64,000 nucleotides of DNA from positions 496,001 through 560,000 of the forward strand of contig CAZIYT010000002.1 in assembly GCA_964543545.1 (NCBI GenBank), in the 5' to 3' direction. Positions within the stretch are counted from its first letter, which is position 1. Each line of letters opens with the position of its first letter. This DNA is from UBA4416 sp964543545. Its GTDB lineage: Bacteria > Bacteroidota > Bacteroidia > B-17B0 > Aurantibacillaceae. The notes under the pieces were generated by a model. It had not been told where the DNA came from, searched no databases, and saw only the letters and a list, made by a program, of their open reading frames with translations. A program made the position numbers and the translations under genes. Of the stretch, positions 17,331 through 27,700 are shown piece by piece.

Positions 17331-18053
17331 CTAGCTATTCAGTGTTTCCTGCAACACCGCAAAGGACTTAAACTCGTGCAGTCCCGGAATGTGGATCTTG
17401 TAATAAGCCATCAGGCAATCCAGGATATTCAGCCGCTCCGACCGAGAGAACAGCCGCTCGCTATTGAGGTTGTAGGTAAACAGCTGCGCGAATAAGTTCG
17501 ATTGCTCTTCGTCGAAGCTCAGCGGAAAGCTTTGGGAGTAGGCGTGGTAGCAGCCTTCCCGTGTATCGAAATATTTATCCGATACAGTCCTGTTGTTGCT
17601 TGGATAAAAGCCCAGGTATTTGGTCAGCTCAAACAAGACATAAATATGCAGGTCATAAAAACCCTCGTCGTTTACGTCCAGCCATTGAAACACATGGGTG
17701 ATGAATTCGTAAAGACCTTCGTTGCGGCTTTGTTCCTTCAGGCATTTGTGCAATACTTCATTGATGAACTGGGCAATGCACAGCTTCGTGAAATGCTGGT
17801 TCAGGCCGTGGTAAATATAGGTGGGCCTGGCCTCCATCAGCTGGTGAACTTCCTTGTTCTCTTTCATGGAAAACACCAGCTCCAGCTGTGAGAGCGGCTG
17901 CACCAGCGCCGGCTTAATCTTAGTCTTGCCCGTATTGCTCACATGAATATTGAGGCTCAGCAATCCGAAATCTTTTGTGTAGATCTTCGAAATGATTTTA
18001 GTATCGGCATATTTGACATTGTGAAGCACAATGCCGCTTGTTGTGATGCGCAT
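17331..18053 (-). CDS. recO: DNA repair protein RecO
   Basis: RecO binds single-stranded DNA and, with RecR, loads RecA onto SSB-coated DNA in gap repair. The 240-residue protein has the N-terminal OB fold (TSGIVLHNVKYADTKIISKIYTKDFGLLSL, about 4-34) and a helical C-terminal domain. The usual zinc-binding cysteine set of some RecO proteins is not evident, as in other Bacteroidota members. It starts 4 bp after the porZ stop, so the two are co-transcribed. I recall the recO-porZ pairing as common in this phylum. Confidence 0.93.
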   Translation of the reverse strand: MRITTSGIVLHNVKYADTKIISKIYTKDFGLLSLNIHVSNTGKTKIKPALVQPLSQLELVFSMKENKEVHQLMEARPTYIYHGLNQHFTKLCIAQFINEVLHKCLKEQSRNEGLYEFITHVFQWLDVNDEGFYDLHIYVLFELTKYLGFYPSNNRTVSDKYFDTREGCYHAYSQSFPLSFDEEQSNLFAQLFTYNLNSERLFSRSERLNILDCLMAYYKIHIPGLHEFKSFAVLQETLNS

Positions 18054-18057
18054 GTAG

Positions 18058-20400
18058 TTAGTTTACCACCAGTAATTTGGTCACGGCTTTCTGTTCCCCG
18101 TCGGCTGTGGCACAATAGATCATATATACCCCCGAAGAGACCCTGGTGCCATTGGTGGTTTTTAAATTCCATTCCACCTGGCCGCCTTGCGATTTGGTTT
18201 CCCAGACCACGCTGCCGGCCACGTCCGTTACTTTCAGCACCGTTTCATCCACCAGCCCGGTGATATACACATTGTTGCCGTAACCCGGCCTCACCGGGTT
18301 CGGAAACGCATGAACATTGGTATAGCCGTCGAAACCATTAACCACAGAGCTGCGGAACGACTGAATGCCTTTTTCGCTGGCAATGAATACATCGCCCGTA
18401 GTGCCGTCTACTGCAATATCGCGAATGGCATTGGAGTACAATTGGCTTTCTTCGGCTGTGAAATGGTGGATCTGTGTTTGTCCGTCGGCCGACAGGCAAT
18501 ACACGCCCGAGCTTTCCGTTCCTATCCATTTGCGGTTGGCGCCGTCTACGGCAATTGCCGTAATGCCGTCTTTCTCCAGGAGGATCTGCACATTGCCATC
18601 CTGCTCAATTAAGATCTGCTGGCTGTCCCAGTTGGAGCCGGTGAAAATAGTTTCCGGATTGTAAAATACGGTAACACCTTTGGCGGTTCCCACCCACACG
18701 TGTCCGTCAAGGTCTTCCGCCATCGAATAGATATCGGCTGAGGGCAGGGCACCCGCTCCTTTGGCTGTTGTCAGCATTTTGGTATTGTTGTAATTCGGCG
18801 CTCCAAAGGTATCTCCCGGCTTGTATACCATCAGGCCGATGCCCCTTGCCAGCTGGATCCATACCTGGTTGTTTTTATCCACCATTAATTTTCCGGCATT
18901 GGGATTGTTGGAAAAGAAGAGGCTGAAATCAAAATTGATCCAGGAACCGCCTTTTCTCAGCACACTTAAAAAATGATTGTTCAGGCTCGATACCACCCAC
19001 AGGTTGGAATTATTGTCGTAGGCCAGGCCACCGATGCGGTTGGGATAACCAATGCCAAACGCCACACCCAGCGGGCTGTTGGAAGATGTGAATACTCGTT
19101 GAGGAACATTTTTACGGACTTCTATGACACCTTTGCCCCAGCTCCCGAAGGCCACATGATTTTTATCGTTTTTATCGATCGCCACACAATTCAGGTCGAG
19201 CAGGGTATCCACCATTGGCGAATAAAAACTTGTCCATTTGTCGTCCTGGTACACATTCATGTAGGGCGCATTGAATTGATTGTTCCACTCGCTGCCCAGG
19301 TATGTAGAAGCGACATATAAATTGCCTTCTTTCACTTCCAGGTCGTTTGCCAGGCTCGTATTCGGGCCGTTCACATCAATGCGGAAACTGGGATCGGGGT
19401 AGTTGCCATAGGATTTCACCAGGCCGCGCTGGCCGTCTGCCACGTAAAATAGGCGGTAATCGGGTAAATGGTCTTCAAAGAACACATCATTCACGTAAGC
19501 ATAGGTATTGGGCTCGTAGCTGTTGATGGAGGACTCGTTATTATTGGAAGGGTTGATGAGCATCGCCCCATTCTGGTCGATCATGAGGAGCCGGTTTACG
19601 TTCGAATAATCATACAGGCGCTTGATCTCATAAGAAAACGGTTTCTGGCTGAAATGGCCCCAGTTGCTTCCGTTAAACTGGTAAAGCGTGTCCTTCAGTG
19701 ATTGGTTGGATTTGCGGCGTTCCGAGTAATTGACAATAATTTTGGAATCGTATTTCACAATAGCATTGTAGGGGCCCTTTGGCAACTCCTGTACTTTGCG
19801 CCAGTTCGCGAAATTGGTCAGGAGCCGGTTGCTCCGCCCTACGTATACGCCCGAATCGGTAGCAGCGATCAGGCAGGTGTCGTTGCTCGTGATCTGGTTC
19901 ACGTTAAAATAAGAGCCCGAGTTCCCGAAAAAATAAGAGTCTTTTACCTCGATCCTGCTCAGGTCGAGTTTGATGATCCCGAAGGCACAGGCAATATAGC
20001 CCATGTTCTTGTCAAAATAGATTTCGTTGATGGTTTTATCGCCTGTAATGCTTTTGCGCTCGATGTCCGGAAAGTTGGTAATAACGCCGTCTTTGATCAG
20101 GTCGATGTTGGAGTTTTCATAGATCACCACCACCATGTTATTGGCGGCGTTATAACGGAGCAGCTTTACACCGATATCCGACAGGCCGTTGATCTTGGTG
20201 AGCTTCTCAACACTGTTGTCGTCGGTATTGTATTTAACCAATCCGCTGCCGTTGGAGCAGTATACCAGCGGCCCCGCTTTTACCACGCTTACCGTATTCG
20301 AATAATTGAGGTGGTCTGTCCATTGGCCTACCTTTACCTGTGCCATAAAAGGCAGAGATGCCAGCGTTGATAGTGCAAAAAAAAGTGATTTGATACCCAT
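18058..20400 (-). CDS. porZ: T9SS surface protein PorZ
   Basis: PorZ is part of the type IX secretion attachment complex that links secreted cargo to anionic LPS on the cell surface. The 780-residue protein has a signal peptide ending near MAQ (residue 21), then the family start VGQWTDHLNYSNTVSVV and NSVEKLTKINGLSDIGV of the beta-propeller. Two propellers of 'regulator propeller' type follow, including AEDLDGHVWVGTAKGVTVF. A C-terminal sorting domain (about 695-780; NVHAFPNPVRPG, SGVYMIY) ends the protein. The length fits the known PorZ of about 775 residues. Its presence predicts a working T9SS, which fits the three CTD-bearing cargo proteins in this window. Confidence 0.92.
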   Translation of the reverse strand: MGIKSLFFALSTLASLPFMAQVKVGQWTDHLNYSNTVSVVKAGPLVYCSNGSGLVKYNTDDNSVEKLTKINGLSDIGVKLLRYNAANNMVVVIYENSNIDLIKDGVITNFPDIERKSITGDKTINEIYFDKNMGYIACAFGIIKLDLSRIEVKDSYFFGNSGSYFNVNQITSNDTCLIAATDSGVYVGRSNRLLTNFANWRKVQELPKGPYNAIVKYDSKIIVNYSERRKSNQSLKDTLYQFNGSNWGHFSQKPFSYEIKRLYDYSNVNRLLMIDQNGAMLINPSNNNESSINSYEPNTYAYVNDVFFEDHLPDYRLFYVADGQRGLVKSYGNYPDPSFRIDVNGPNTSLANDLEVKEGNLYVASTYLGSEWNNQFNAPYMNVYQDDKWTSFYSPMVDTLLDLNCVAIDKNDKNHVAFGSWGKGVIEVRKNVPQRVFTSSNSPLGVAFGIGYPNRIGGLAYDNNSNLWVVSSLNNHFLSVLRKGGSWINFDFSLFFSNNPNAGKLMVDKNNQVWIQLARGIGLMVYKPGDTFGAPNYNNTKMLTTAKGAGALPSADIYSMAEDLDGHVWVGTAKGVTVFYNPETIFTGSNWDSQQILIEQDGNVQILLEKDGITAIAVDGANRKWIGTESSGVYCLSADGQTQIHHFTAEESQLYSNAIRDIAVDGTTGDVFIASEKGIQSFRSSVVNGFDGYTNVHAFPNPVRPGYGNNVYITGLVDETVLKVTDVAGSVVWETKSQGGQVEWNLKTTNGTRVSSGVYMIYCATADGEQKAVTKLLVVN

Positions 20401-20613
20401 AGGTTTACTAACAGCAAAAGAGCCGAAATATTGCCTTTAAAGGTATTCATTTTTGGCCGATAAACCGGACATTTCCGAAAGGTAATTATGGCCTGACAAA
20501 TCTGGTTTTACTGCTAAAAAGTAGGGATTTTCCAACAAAACCTGACAATTTTTCGGGTTTTATAGTAATGGCAAACATATTGCTGTTAACTTTACGAAAA
20601 AATTTCAAGATCA

Positions 20614-21180
20614 ATGGAACAGAACGAACACGAAAATATGAATCAGGAAGAGAACCAAACTTCAGACCAGGAGCAGAACACTGCCGACCAGGAAAAAACA
20701 ACAGAACAGGAAACGGAGAACAAAGAAACGTCTGGACCTGTCAATTTTGAAGCTAAAATTGCGGAGTTGAACGATAAATATTTACGTCTTTACTCGGAAT
20801 TTGACAATTACCGCAAGCGTATGATCAAGGAAAAAGCCGACATTATCCGCTCTGCCGGAGAAGATGTATTCAAGGCCTTTATTCCTACCATCGATGATTT
20901 TGAGCGTGCCATTAAGGCTAACGAAACCGTTACGGAAGTAGAGCCGATTAAAGAGGGCATGAAGCTGATTTATAACAAATTAATGTCGACATCCAAAAGC
21001 AAAGGTTTAGAACAAATGAGCCTGATGGGCCAGCCTTTTGATGCTGATGTGATGGAGGCCATTGCACACATTCCGGCTCCCAGCGACGACCTGAAAGGCA
21101 AAGTGGTGGATGATGTGGAAAAAGGATATAAGCTGGGCGAAAAGGTTATTCGTTTTGCTAAAGTAGTTGTAGGAAATTAA
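20614..21180 (+). CDS. grpE: Nucleotide exchange factor GrpE
   Basis: GrpE releases ADP from DnaK. The 188-residue protein has an acidic, Gln/Glu-rich N-terminal tail (1-40), a long coiled-coil helix containing KYLRLYSEFDNYRKRMIKEKADI (about 53-75), and the C-terminal beta domain ending GYKLGEKVIRFAKVVVG. dnaJ follows after 18 bp. A possible -7 box TAACTTTA lies about 20 bp upstream of the ATG. dnaK is not in the window. Confidence 0.97.
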   Translation: MEQNEHENMNQEENQTSDQEQNTADQEKTTEQETENKETSGPVNFEAKIAELNDKYLRLYSEFDNYRKRMIKEKADIIRSAGEDVFKAFIPTIDDFERAIKANETVTEVEPIKEGMKLIYNKLMSTSKSKGLEQMSLMGQPFDADVMEAIAHIPAPSDDLKGKVVDDVEKGYKLGEKVIRFAKVVVGN

Positions 21181-21198
21181 TAAGACAGACCCAGAACC

Positions 21199-22347
21199 AT
21201 GAGCAAACGTGACTATTATGAGATCTTAGGCCTTAGCAAAGGAGCCGGTGAGGAGGATATTAAAAAAGCTTACCGCAAGCTGGCTATCAAATACCACCCC
21301 GATAAAAACCCCGATGACAAATCGGCGGAAGAGAAATTTAAGGAAGCGGCAGAAGCTTACGAAGTATTGAGCAGCCCTGAAAAAAGGCAGCGTTACGACC
21401 AGTTCGGACATGCCGGTGTAGGAGGCGCAGCCGGTGGCGGCGGTTTCGGCGGCGGCGGCATGAACATGGAAGATATTTTCAGCCAGTTTGGGGATATCTT
21501 CGGCGGCGGCGGTTTCGGAGGCTTTGGCGGCGGTGGCCGTTCGGGCGGAAGACGCGTTATGCGCGGCTCTAACCTGCGCGTGAAGGTAAAGATGAACCTC
21601 AAAGAGGTAGCCAAAGGCGTTGAGAAAAAATTAAAGGTTAATAAATTTGTAAGCTGCCATACCTGTAAGGGAAGTGGCGCCAAAAGCGGGCAGCTCGAAG
21701 TATGCCGACTCTGTAATGGCTCTGGCGTACAAGTGCGTACCCAGCAAACCTTTTTAGGGGCCATGCAGACACAAACTACCTGCAGCGGCTGTAACGGCGA
21801 AGGAAAAACCGTGAAGGACAAATGCAAAACCTGTAACGGTGATGGCATCGTCAGGGAAGAAGAAGTGATCTCGATCAATATCCCGGCCGGTGTGGCAGAA
21901 GGCATGCAGCTTTCGGTAAGCGGCAAAGGAAATGCGGCACCCCGCGGCGGAATCAACGGAGACCTGCTCGTGCTCATTGAAGAAGAGGAAGATCCGGAAC
22001 TGAAGCGTGATGGTAACAACCTGTTCTATGATAGCTATGTAAACTTTGTGGACGCTACGTTGGGAACCAGCATTGAAGTACCCCTGGTGGAAGGCAAAGC
22101 CAAAATAAAAGTAGAGCCGGGAACGCAGAGTGGTAAAGTGCTGCGCCTGAAAGGCAAAGGCCTGCCGGATGTGAATTCCTATGGCACAGGCGATCTGTTG
22201 GTAAACATCAACGTGTGGACACCGCAAAACCTGACACCGGAAGAGAAGAAAACCCTGGAAGGCTTAAGAGACTCCAAGAACTTTGCACCGAATCCTAACC
22301 GCAAGGAAAAAGGCTTCTTCGACCGCATGAAAGAATATTTTGAGTAA
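21199..22347 (+). CDS. dnaJ: Chaperone DnaJ
   Basis: DnaJ delivers substrates to DnaK and stimulates its ATPase. The 382-residue protein has the J domain (HPD at about 33-35), a Gly/Phe-rich linker (about 74-118), four CxxCxGxG-type zinc repeats (about 152-220: CHTCKGSG, CRLCNGSG, CSGCNGEG, CKTCNGDG), two beta-sandwich client domains and a C-terminal dimerisation part. It forms an operon with grpE and ends at an intrinsic terminator (22371-22400). Confidence 0.98.
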   Translation: MSKRDYYEILGLSKGAGEEDIKKAYRKLAIKYHPDKNPDDKSAEEKFKEAAEAYEVLSSPEKRQRYDQFGHAGVGGAAGGGGFGGGGMNMEDIFSQFGDIFGGGGFGGFGGGGRSGGRRVMRGSNLRVKVKMNLKEVAKGVEKKLKVNKFVSCHTCKGSGAKSGQLEVCRLCNGSGVQVRTQQTFLGAMQTQTTCSGCNGEGKTVKDKCKTCNGDGIVREEEVISINIPAGVAEGMQLSVSGKGNAAPRGGINGDLLVLIEEEEDPELKRDGNNLFYDSYVNFVDATLGTSIEVPLVEGKAKIKVEPGTQSGKVLRLKGKGLPDVNSYGTGDLLVNINVWTPQNLTPEEKKTLEGLRDSKNFAPNPNRKEKGFFDRMKEYFE

Positions 22348-22370
22348 GAGATAAAAATGAATACTACACA

Positions 22371-22400
22371 AAAGCGACGGATCTGATCTGTCGCTTTTTT
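22371..22400 (+). terminator. Intrinsic terminator after grpE-dnaJ
   Basis: An AAAGCGACGGATC/GATCTGTCGCTTTTTT stem (one G-T pair) is followed by a six-T run, 24 bp downstream of the dnaJ stop. The constant-loop repeat of locus 4 begins immediately after, so that repeat is not the terminator itself. Confidence 0.85.
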
Positions 22401-22402
22401 GT

Positions 22403-22482
22403 TGGTGGCTTCGAGGGCCTCAGCCACCAGTTTCGCAGGAATAATAGCTGTTGAGGCGTTGGCTGAGGCCCTCGAAGCCATC
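22403..22482. repeat. Paired constant-loop hairpins with matched loop changes (locus 4)
   Basis: Hairpin A (22403-22429) has stem TGGTGGCT/AGCCACCA and loop TCGAGGGCCTC. Hairpin B (22458-22482) has stem GTTGGCT/AGCCATC with one T-T mismatch and loop GAGGCCCTCGA. Both loops differ from the family consensus at one position, and the two changes are complementary to each other. Confidence 0.88.
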
Positions 22483-22522
22483 GGCCAGGATAATAGTTGA
22501 GCACGGAATCGAAGCCACCAAT

Positions 22523-24193
22523 TTACTTCGCGTCTTCTTTAAACACCCGGTTCAGGCGTTTCAGCAGGAGCATCATGATCAGGAAGGCGAGTAGGAGCAA
22601 TCCGAAATTCAGCCAGAAGTAATTCGCCTTGTTGTCGAATTTATCCCAGTTCTTGGCGAGTACACCGCTGAGTTTATTGCCAATGGATGTCGCCAGTTGC
22701 CAGCCGCCCATCATCAGTGCCGTCAGCCTCACCGGGGAAAGCTTCGATACCATCGACAAGCCCATCGGGCTCAGGCAGAGCTCGCCGATGGTGATGACAC
22801 CGTAACCCGCAATGAGCCACCAGGCGCTGGCTTTCGTTGCTCCGTTATCTGTATAGTACACGGCCGCTACCATCACCAGGGTGGAGAGTGCGCTCACCAA
22901 TAAGCCGAGCGCTATTTTCGAAGCAGTGGTCGGTTCCCGCTTCCGCTTGCGCATAAAGGCAAAGAGCATGATCAGGAAAGGCGTTAAGGTTACTACGAAG
23001 AACGGATTAATGGATTGGAAGAGCTCCGTGTTCACCAGGTTAATAGATTCATGAGGCGCCGGATATTTTTCGGGAGGAAGGTTATTGAAATAATTCGGAT
23101 AGGCTTGATGCTTGATGACTTTTCCATCGGCATCTTTCAGCGTTCTGAACTGTGAATCCACTTTGTTCACTTCCACGCTGTCGGCCGTGATCTTATCCGA
23201 TAAAGCCAGCTTCTCCGTTATATTGGTAATCATGGCCGGGCTTTCGCGATCCGTATAGGATTGAGCGTAGGTCGTCAACGCCGTACCGTTCTGTTTGAAA
23301 ATAGCCCAGAAGAGGATCACGATAATAAAAATCGTAAACATGGTGCCCAGCGGTTTCTTTTCCTCTGTATTGGCTTTCATGTAAATAGAGGCGTAGAAAT
23401 AGATTACCGGAATACAGAACATAAAAAAGGCATCGGTGCTGCGGCTGCCCATTACGGTATATACCTTATCTGCGGTTCCTCCAATCGCATTTGGCAGGAA
23501 CCAGCCCAGCAGGGCAAAGCCCACACCAACCAGGAGAATCTTCACAAATTGCATCAGGAAAGGTTTGTCTTCCGGCTTGGGCTCCTTGCGGATATCGGCA
23601 TGCTTATAATGCTTCATCCCGGCCCAGAAGGTGATCACACCCACAAACATCCCGATACCGGCTGTGATGAAGGCACCGTGCCAGCCAATCTTATTACGCA
23701 TGATGGCGGCGATAAAGTTGCAAAGGAAAGCCCCGAGGTTAATGCCCATGTAAAAGATATTGTAGCCCGTGTCTTTTTTGTCCTTGTACCTCGGGTCGTT
23801 GAAGAGGTTGCCGAGTAAAGTCGAGATGTTGGGTTTGAAAAAACCATTGCCCACAACCATGATCACCAATGATGTGTAGAAAGCCCATTTTTCGGGAATC
23901 GCGAGCATGCAATAGCCAATGCCCATTAAGATACCGCCGAGCGTGATCGAGAAGCGGTAGCCAAGTTTCAGATCGGCCAGCAAGCCACCCATAAAAGGCG
24001 TGAGGTAGGCGAGGGCGATGAAGGTTCCGAATACATCGGAGGCATCGCCGTTATCCCAGCCCAGGCCGCCGGTGGTGGTATCGGTCATGTACAGGAAAAA
24101 GATCCCGATCATCAGGTAATAGCCGAAACGCTCCCAGAACTCGGTAAATACTAAAAAGAATAAGCCGTTAGGGTATTTGGATTCCTGTTTCAT
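22523..24193 (-). CDS. POT/PTR-family proton-dependent oligopeptide transporter
   Basis: The 556-residue inner-membrane protein carries the POT signature near its start (FTEFWERFGYYLMIGIFFLY, containing the proton-coupling ExxERF motif at about 18-23). The second signature GNGFFKPNISTLLGNLF lies at about 110-126. It has about 12-14 transmembrane helices of the major facilitator fold, and a long periplasmic insert at about 310-390 with many charged residues. It imports di- and tripeptides with protons. It stands alone and converges with dnaJ across terminator and repeat. Confidence 0.92.
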   Translation of the reverse strand: MKQESKYPNGLFFLVFTEFWERFGYYLMIGIFFLYMTDTTTGGLGWDNGDASDVFGTFIALAYLTPFMGGLLADLKLGYRFSITLGGILMGIGYCMLAIPEKWAFYTSLVIMVVGNGFFKPNISTLLGNLFNDPRYKDKKDTGYNIFYMGINLGAFLCNFIAAIMRNKIGWHGAFITAGIGMFVGVITFWAGMKHYKHADIRKEPKPEDKPFLMQFVKILLVGVGFALLGWFLPNAIGGTADKVYTVMGSRSTDAFFMFCIPVIYFYASIYMKANTEEKKPLGTMFTIFIIVILFWAIFKQNGTALTTYAQSYTDRESPAMITNITEKLALSDKITADSVEVNKVDSQFRTLKDADGKVIKHQAYPNYFNNLPPEKYPAPHESINLVNTELFQSINPFFVVTLTPFLIMLFAFMRKRKREPTTASKIALGLLVSALSTLVMVAAVYYTDNGATKASAWWLIAGYGVITIGELCLSPMGLSMVSKLSPVRLTALMMGGWQLATSIGNKLSGVLAKNWDKFDNKANYFWLNFGLLLLAFLIMMLLLKRLNRVFKEDAK

Positions 24194-24276
24194 GAGTCAA
24201 TGTCGTTTTAAATGAAATTACCGGGAGGGAATGATTTGCTTTTATGAATTAATCGTGCAATATAGCAGAATAACGC

Positions 24277-24684
24277 CTATTTTACAAAAAACGTATTGCG
24301 GAGAAGTACTTTGCGGGCCGGGATAGTTTTCACCTCGATGCTGATGGTTTTGGATGGCTCGCAAATGCCTTCCAGTAAAGGGATATAGGCTGTGTCGGGC
24401 TTCGAGAGCGAATACTTCATGCCCGGAATGTAGGCCAGCCTGAACAGCGAATCGCCGGCTGCTTTGACCAGTTGGGCATTTTGCAGGTGGATCACCAGGC
24501 GGTGCTGGATGCTGTCCGGAAAATGGACCACGAATACATCACTTTTATTTCTGGCAATGGTATCGCTTTTGGCTCCCATTTGAAAAAACAGGAAGCGGTT
24601 ATCTTCGTGCCTGACTTTTATCTTTTGCTGAGCCTGTACAACCAGTGAACCAAACATCAGAAGTATGCTTAAAAACTTTGCCAA
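24277..24684 (-). CDS. Small secreted protein of unknown function
   Basis: A 135-residue protein with a clear signal peptide (LLMFGSLVVQAQ, cleavage about residue 19) and a mature part predicted to be beta-rich (VRHEDNRFLFFQMGAKSDT, HRLVIHLQNAQL). No cysteine pair, lipobox or sorting domain apart from one internal Cys (GICEPSK). I do not recognise the family. It lies between the ABC protein gene and the POT transporter gene, on the same strand as both, separated from the ABC gene by a degraded hairpin repeat. Confidence 0.65.
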   Translation of the reverse strand: MAKFLSILLMFGSLVVQAQQKIKVRHEDNRFLFFQMGAKSDTIARNKSDVFVVHFPDSIQHRLVIHLQNAQLVKAAGDSLFRLAYIPGMKYSLSKPDTAYIPLLEGICEPSKTISIEVKTIPARKVLLRNTFFVK

Positions 24685-24698
24685 TCAATGAATGTTTG

Positions 24699-24754
24699 TG
24701 GTAGTTTCGGGAGTCTCAACCACCATTCGTTGACGGAGGCTCTCGAACTGACAA
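24699..24754. repeat. Degraded pair of constant-loop hairpins, opposite orientation (locus 5)
   Basis: The first hairpin (24699-24725) has stem TGGTAGTT/AACCACCA with one mismatch and an altered loop TCGGGAGTCTC. The second (24729-24754) keeps the loop GAGGCTCTCGA, but its stem (GTTGACG/ACTGACA) no longer pairs well. The spacer ATTC is the reverse complement of the GAAT spacer at locus 6, so this copy is inverted. Confidence 0.8.
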
Positions 24755-24766
24755 TTTAAATTTGTT

Positions 24767-27700
24767 TTAGGATCTTTTCTTTCTGAATTTGATGTTCCCG
24801 AAAAGATCCAGCACTTTTTTAAACACATCGAAATACAGGGTGATCATCAGGCAGAGGCTCATGATCCAGATCACAGAAATGTTGAACCAGTAGGTCGAAA
24901 AGAAATTACCCAGGAATTTTTTGTTAGGCGCGTAAAAATGAGCACCGCCGAAGTTCGATTCCGTAGGATCGGCATACACCGGGTCGATGCGTTGGATCAG
25001 CCTGCCGTCTTTTTCCAGGCAAGCTTCGCCGCTGATATCGTTGGCATTTCTTACCAGTTGCGACAAGCTTTCGTTCTCATAATCTTCCTGCAGGCGGATG
25101 AATTCCTCATTGCCCATTTTTTCGATCATCTGATGCACCACCTTTTCTTTCTCAGCCCTTTTCTTATTCTCGCGCAGCACATAATGCTCGTTCACCTTAT
25201 CCAGGAAGGCTTTCAGGGCAGTGGCTACCTCCGGCGTATAATCGTTGACATTGAGCTTATCGATGAACTCGAACTGGTACTTGTTGTTCAGGAAAGCCTG
25301 TTCTTTCAGCAATTCATTTTTGATGAGGGCCAGGTCCTTCGCTGTTTCGTCTTTTTTCAGGTACTCCTTGCTCTCCCGGGAGATCTTGCTCATCTTGCCT
25401 TCCAGCTTTTGCTTCCAGTAATTCTTTTTGTAGCCGGCAATGCTGATCGCTTTTTCGTACTTATAGAAATTTTTAAAATACTCGTTTTCCTTGAATTGGT
25501 TCACCGCCAGGGCCTCAAAGGCCCAGCGGCTCGCCATCATCTCACCTACAATAGGCACGCCGCCCTGTTTGGCCAATACCGGGTTGAGCTTATCGAATTT
25601 CACAACCACACCGGCCAGCAGGAGCTGAGGAATGATCAGGAAAGGAATTAAAATATAGATGGTCACTGCGCTGTTGAAGGCGCTGGAAATGTTCAGGCCC
25701 AGCATATTGGCGAAACAGGAGGTAGTGAACAACACCAGCCAGTAGTCGGCAAACATCCCTTTCACACCCAGTACAAGATTCCCGACAACCACAAACAACA
25801 AGGTCTGAAAGGCCGACAGGGCAAACATAATGATGATCTTGCTCCATAAATAACTGCCCTTGCTCAGGTTCAGGAAAGACTCCCGTTTGCGGATCTTGCG
25901 GTCGCGGATAATTTCCTCCGCGCTCACCGTTAAGCCCAGGAACAGGGCTACCACTACCGACATGAACATGTAAGCCGTTAAGTTCTCATTCTTGAAAAAT
26001 ACATAGCCTACGCTGTTATCCTCGTCGGTGTTGAAGTAACGCACCAGGAATGCCAGGATAAAAGCCAGCAAAGGCGCTTCCAGGAAGTTGATTAATAAAT
26101 ACTGTGTATTGGTGAGCTTGCTTTTGACGTCCCTGGTAATAAATACCTTGAATTGCTTGAAAGGATTCGGGATCTTAAAGATGGCTTCCGGAATCTCATC
26201 CTGGTGCTGAATGTCGCCAATTGTCGCTTCGATTTTCTCCACGTAGCTTTTGTTCCATTCACTCGGGCTGGTCTTCCGGTTGTGTGTGAGGTTCCCGTAC
26301 TCATCCAATACCTTGCTTTCAATGATGTTGAAGATGAGCTCCGGGTTCACGTTACCGCAGTTCCAGCATTCGCTTTCCTCGGCATTCACGTGCTGCACCA
26401 GTGTTTTGAAATAAGAAACTGCATCTACCGGGTTTCCGTAATAGATCGGGTAACCACCCACATCGAGGATCTGCAGCTTATCGAACATTTTAAAAATATC
26501 CGAGGAAGGCTGGTGGATCACCACAAAAATAAGTTTTCCTTTCAGCGAGAGCTCCTTCAAAAGATCCATGATGTTCTCCGAGTCGCGCGACGATAAGCCC
26601 GAAGTAGGCTCATCCACATACAGCACCGATGGCTCGCGGATTAGCTCCAGGCCAATGTTTAAACGCTTGCGCTGCCCGCCCGAAATGGTTTTCTCCAAAG
26701 GCGATCCCACTTTCAGGTCTTTGGTTTCCGAAAGGCCCAGGTCGGCCAGCAGACTATGGCATTTTTTTGCAATCTCTTCATCCGACAGGTTGCCGAAACA
26801 CAGCTTGGCATTATAAAATAAATTCTGGTAAACCGTGAGCTCCTCGATCAGTAAATCATCCTGCGTCACGTGGCCGATCACACCCTCCACGAATTTCTTT
26901 TCCACATGGATGTTTTTGCCGTTGATGAGCACCTGCCCGGCACTCGGCACTTCCACGCCGTTCAGCACGTTCAGGAGCGTCGACTTCCCGGCGCCCGAGC
27001 CGCCCATAATGCCGATCAGCTTTCCGCTTTCCTCGCGGATGTTGATGTTGCGCAGTCCCAGCTTTCCGCCTTTGAACTTATATTCAATATTTTTTGCCTC
27101 GAAGGAGATCCGCGCTTTGGAGCTATCCGCCAGGAAGCGGCCGATGATATCGCTGTAATAAATCGGCTTTACCTTCGAATTTCTTAAGGAAGAGCCCGGT
27201 GTTAAAATATGTACCCGTTCTTTGGAGATCCCTTGCCCGTTGAGCTGTAGCTCGATATTTCCGTAAATACGCAACGCATACATACCCACGCTGTCGATCT
27301 GGATCACACGTACGTCCGACGTCAGTGTATCGCAGTAGATGTGCTTGCAGGCATTGTTGTAGCCATCAGGCTTATTGTTGATGACCAGGATATTGGGAGT
27401 GTTCGGGATCTTCTCGGCAGTGTCTTCCACAAAGGCCCTGAGCTGGGCAAACTCTTCGGTAGAGATGTTGAAGGTATCTGCCACTGTGATCACGAATTCG
27501 TTTTCCTGCTCGGAGATCTCATCGCTCGAATAAATAAACTCCAGCAAACGGATCAATACGATGACTTTCTGCGGCTGCTCCAGCTCCTGGTTGATCTGTG
27601 TGCAAATCTTTAATACTTTTACGGAATTGAGTGAGGTACGTTTGGCAGTGCCGTCCTTTTTTTTGGAGCTTGACTGTTGTGCTTCGATGAACTCGTCGAA

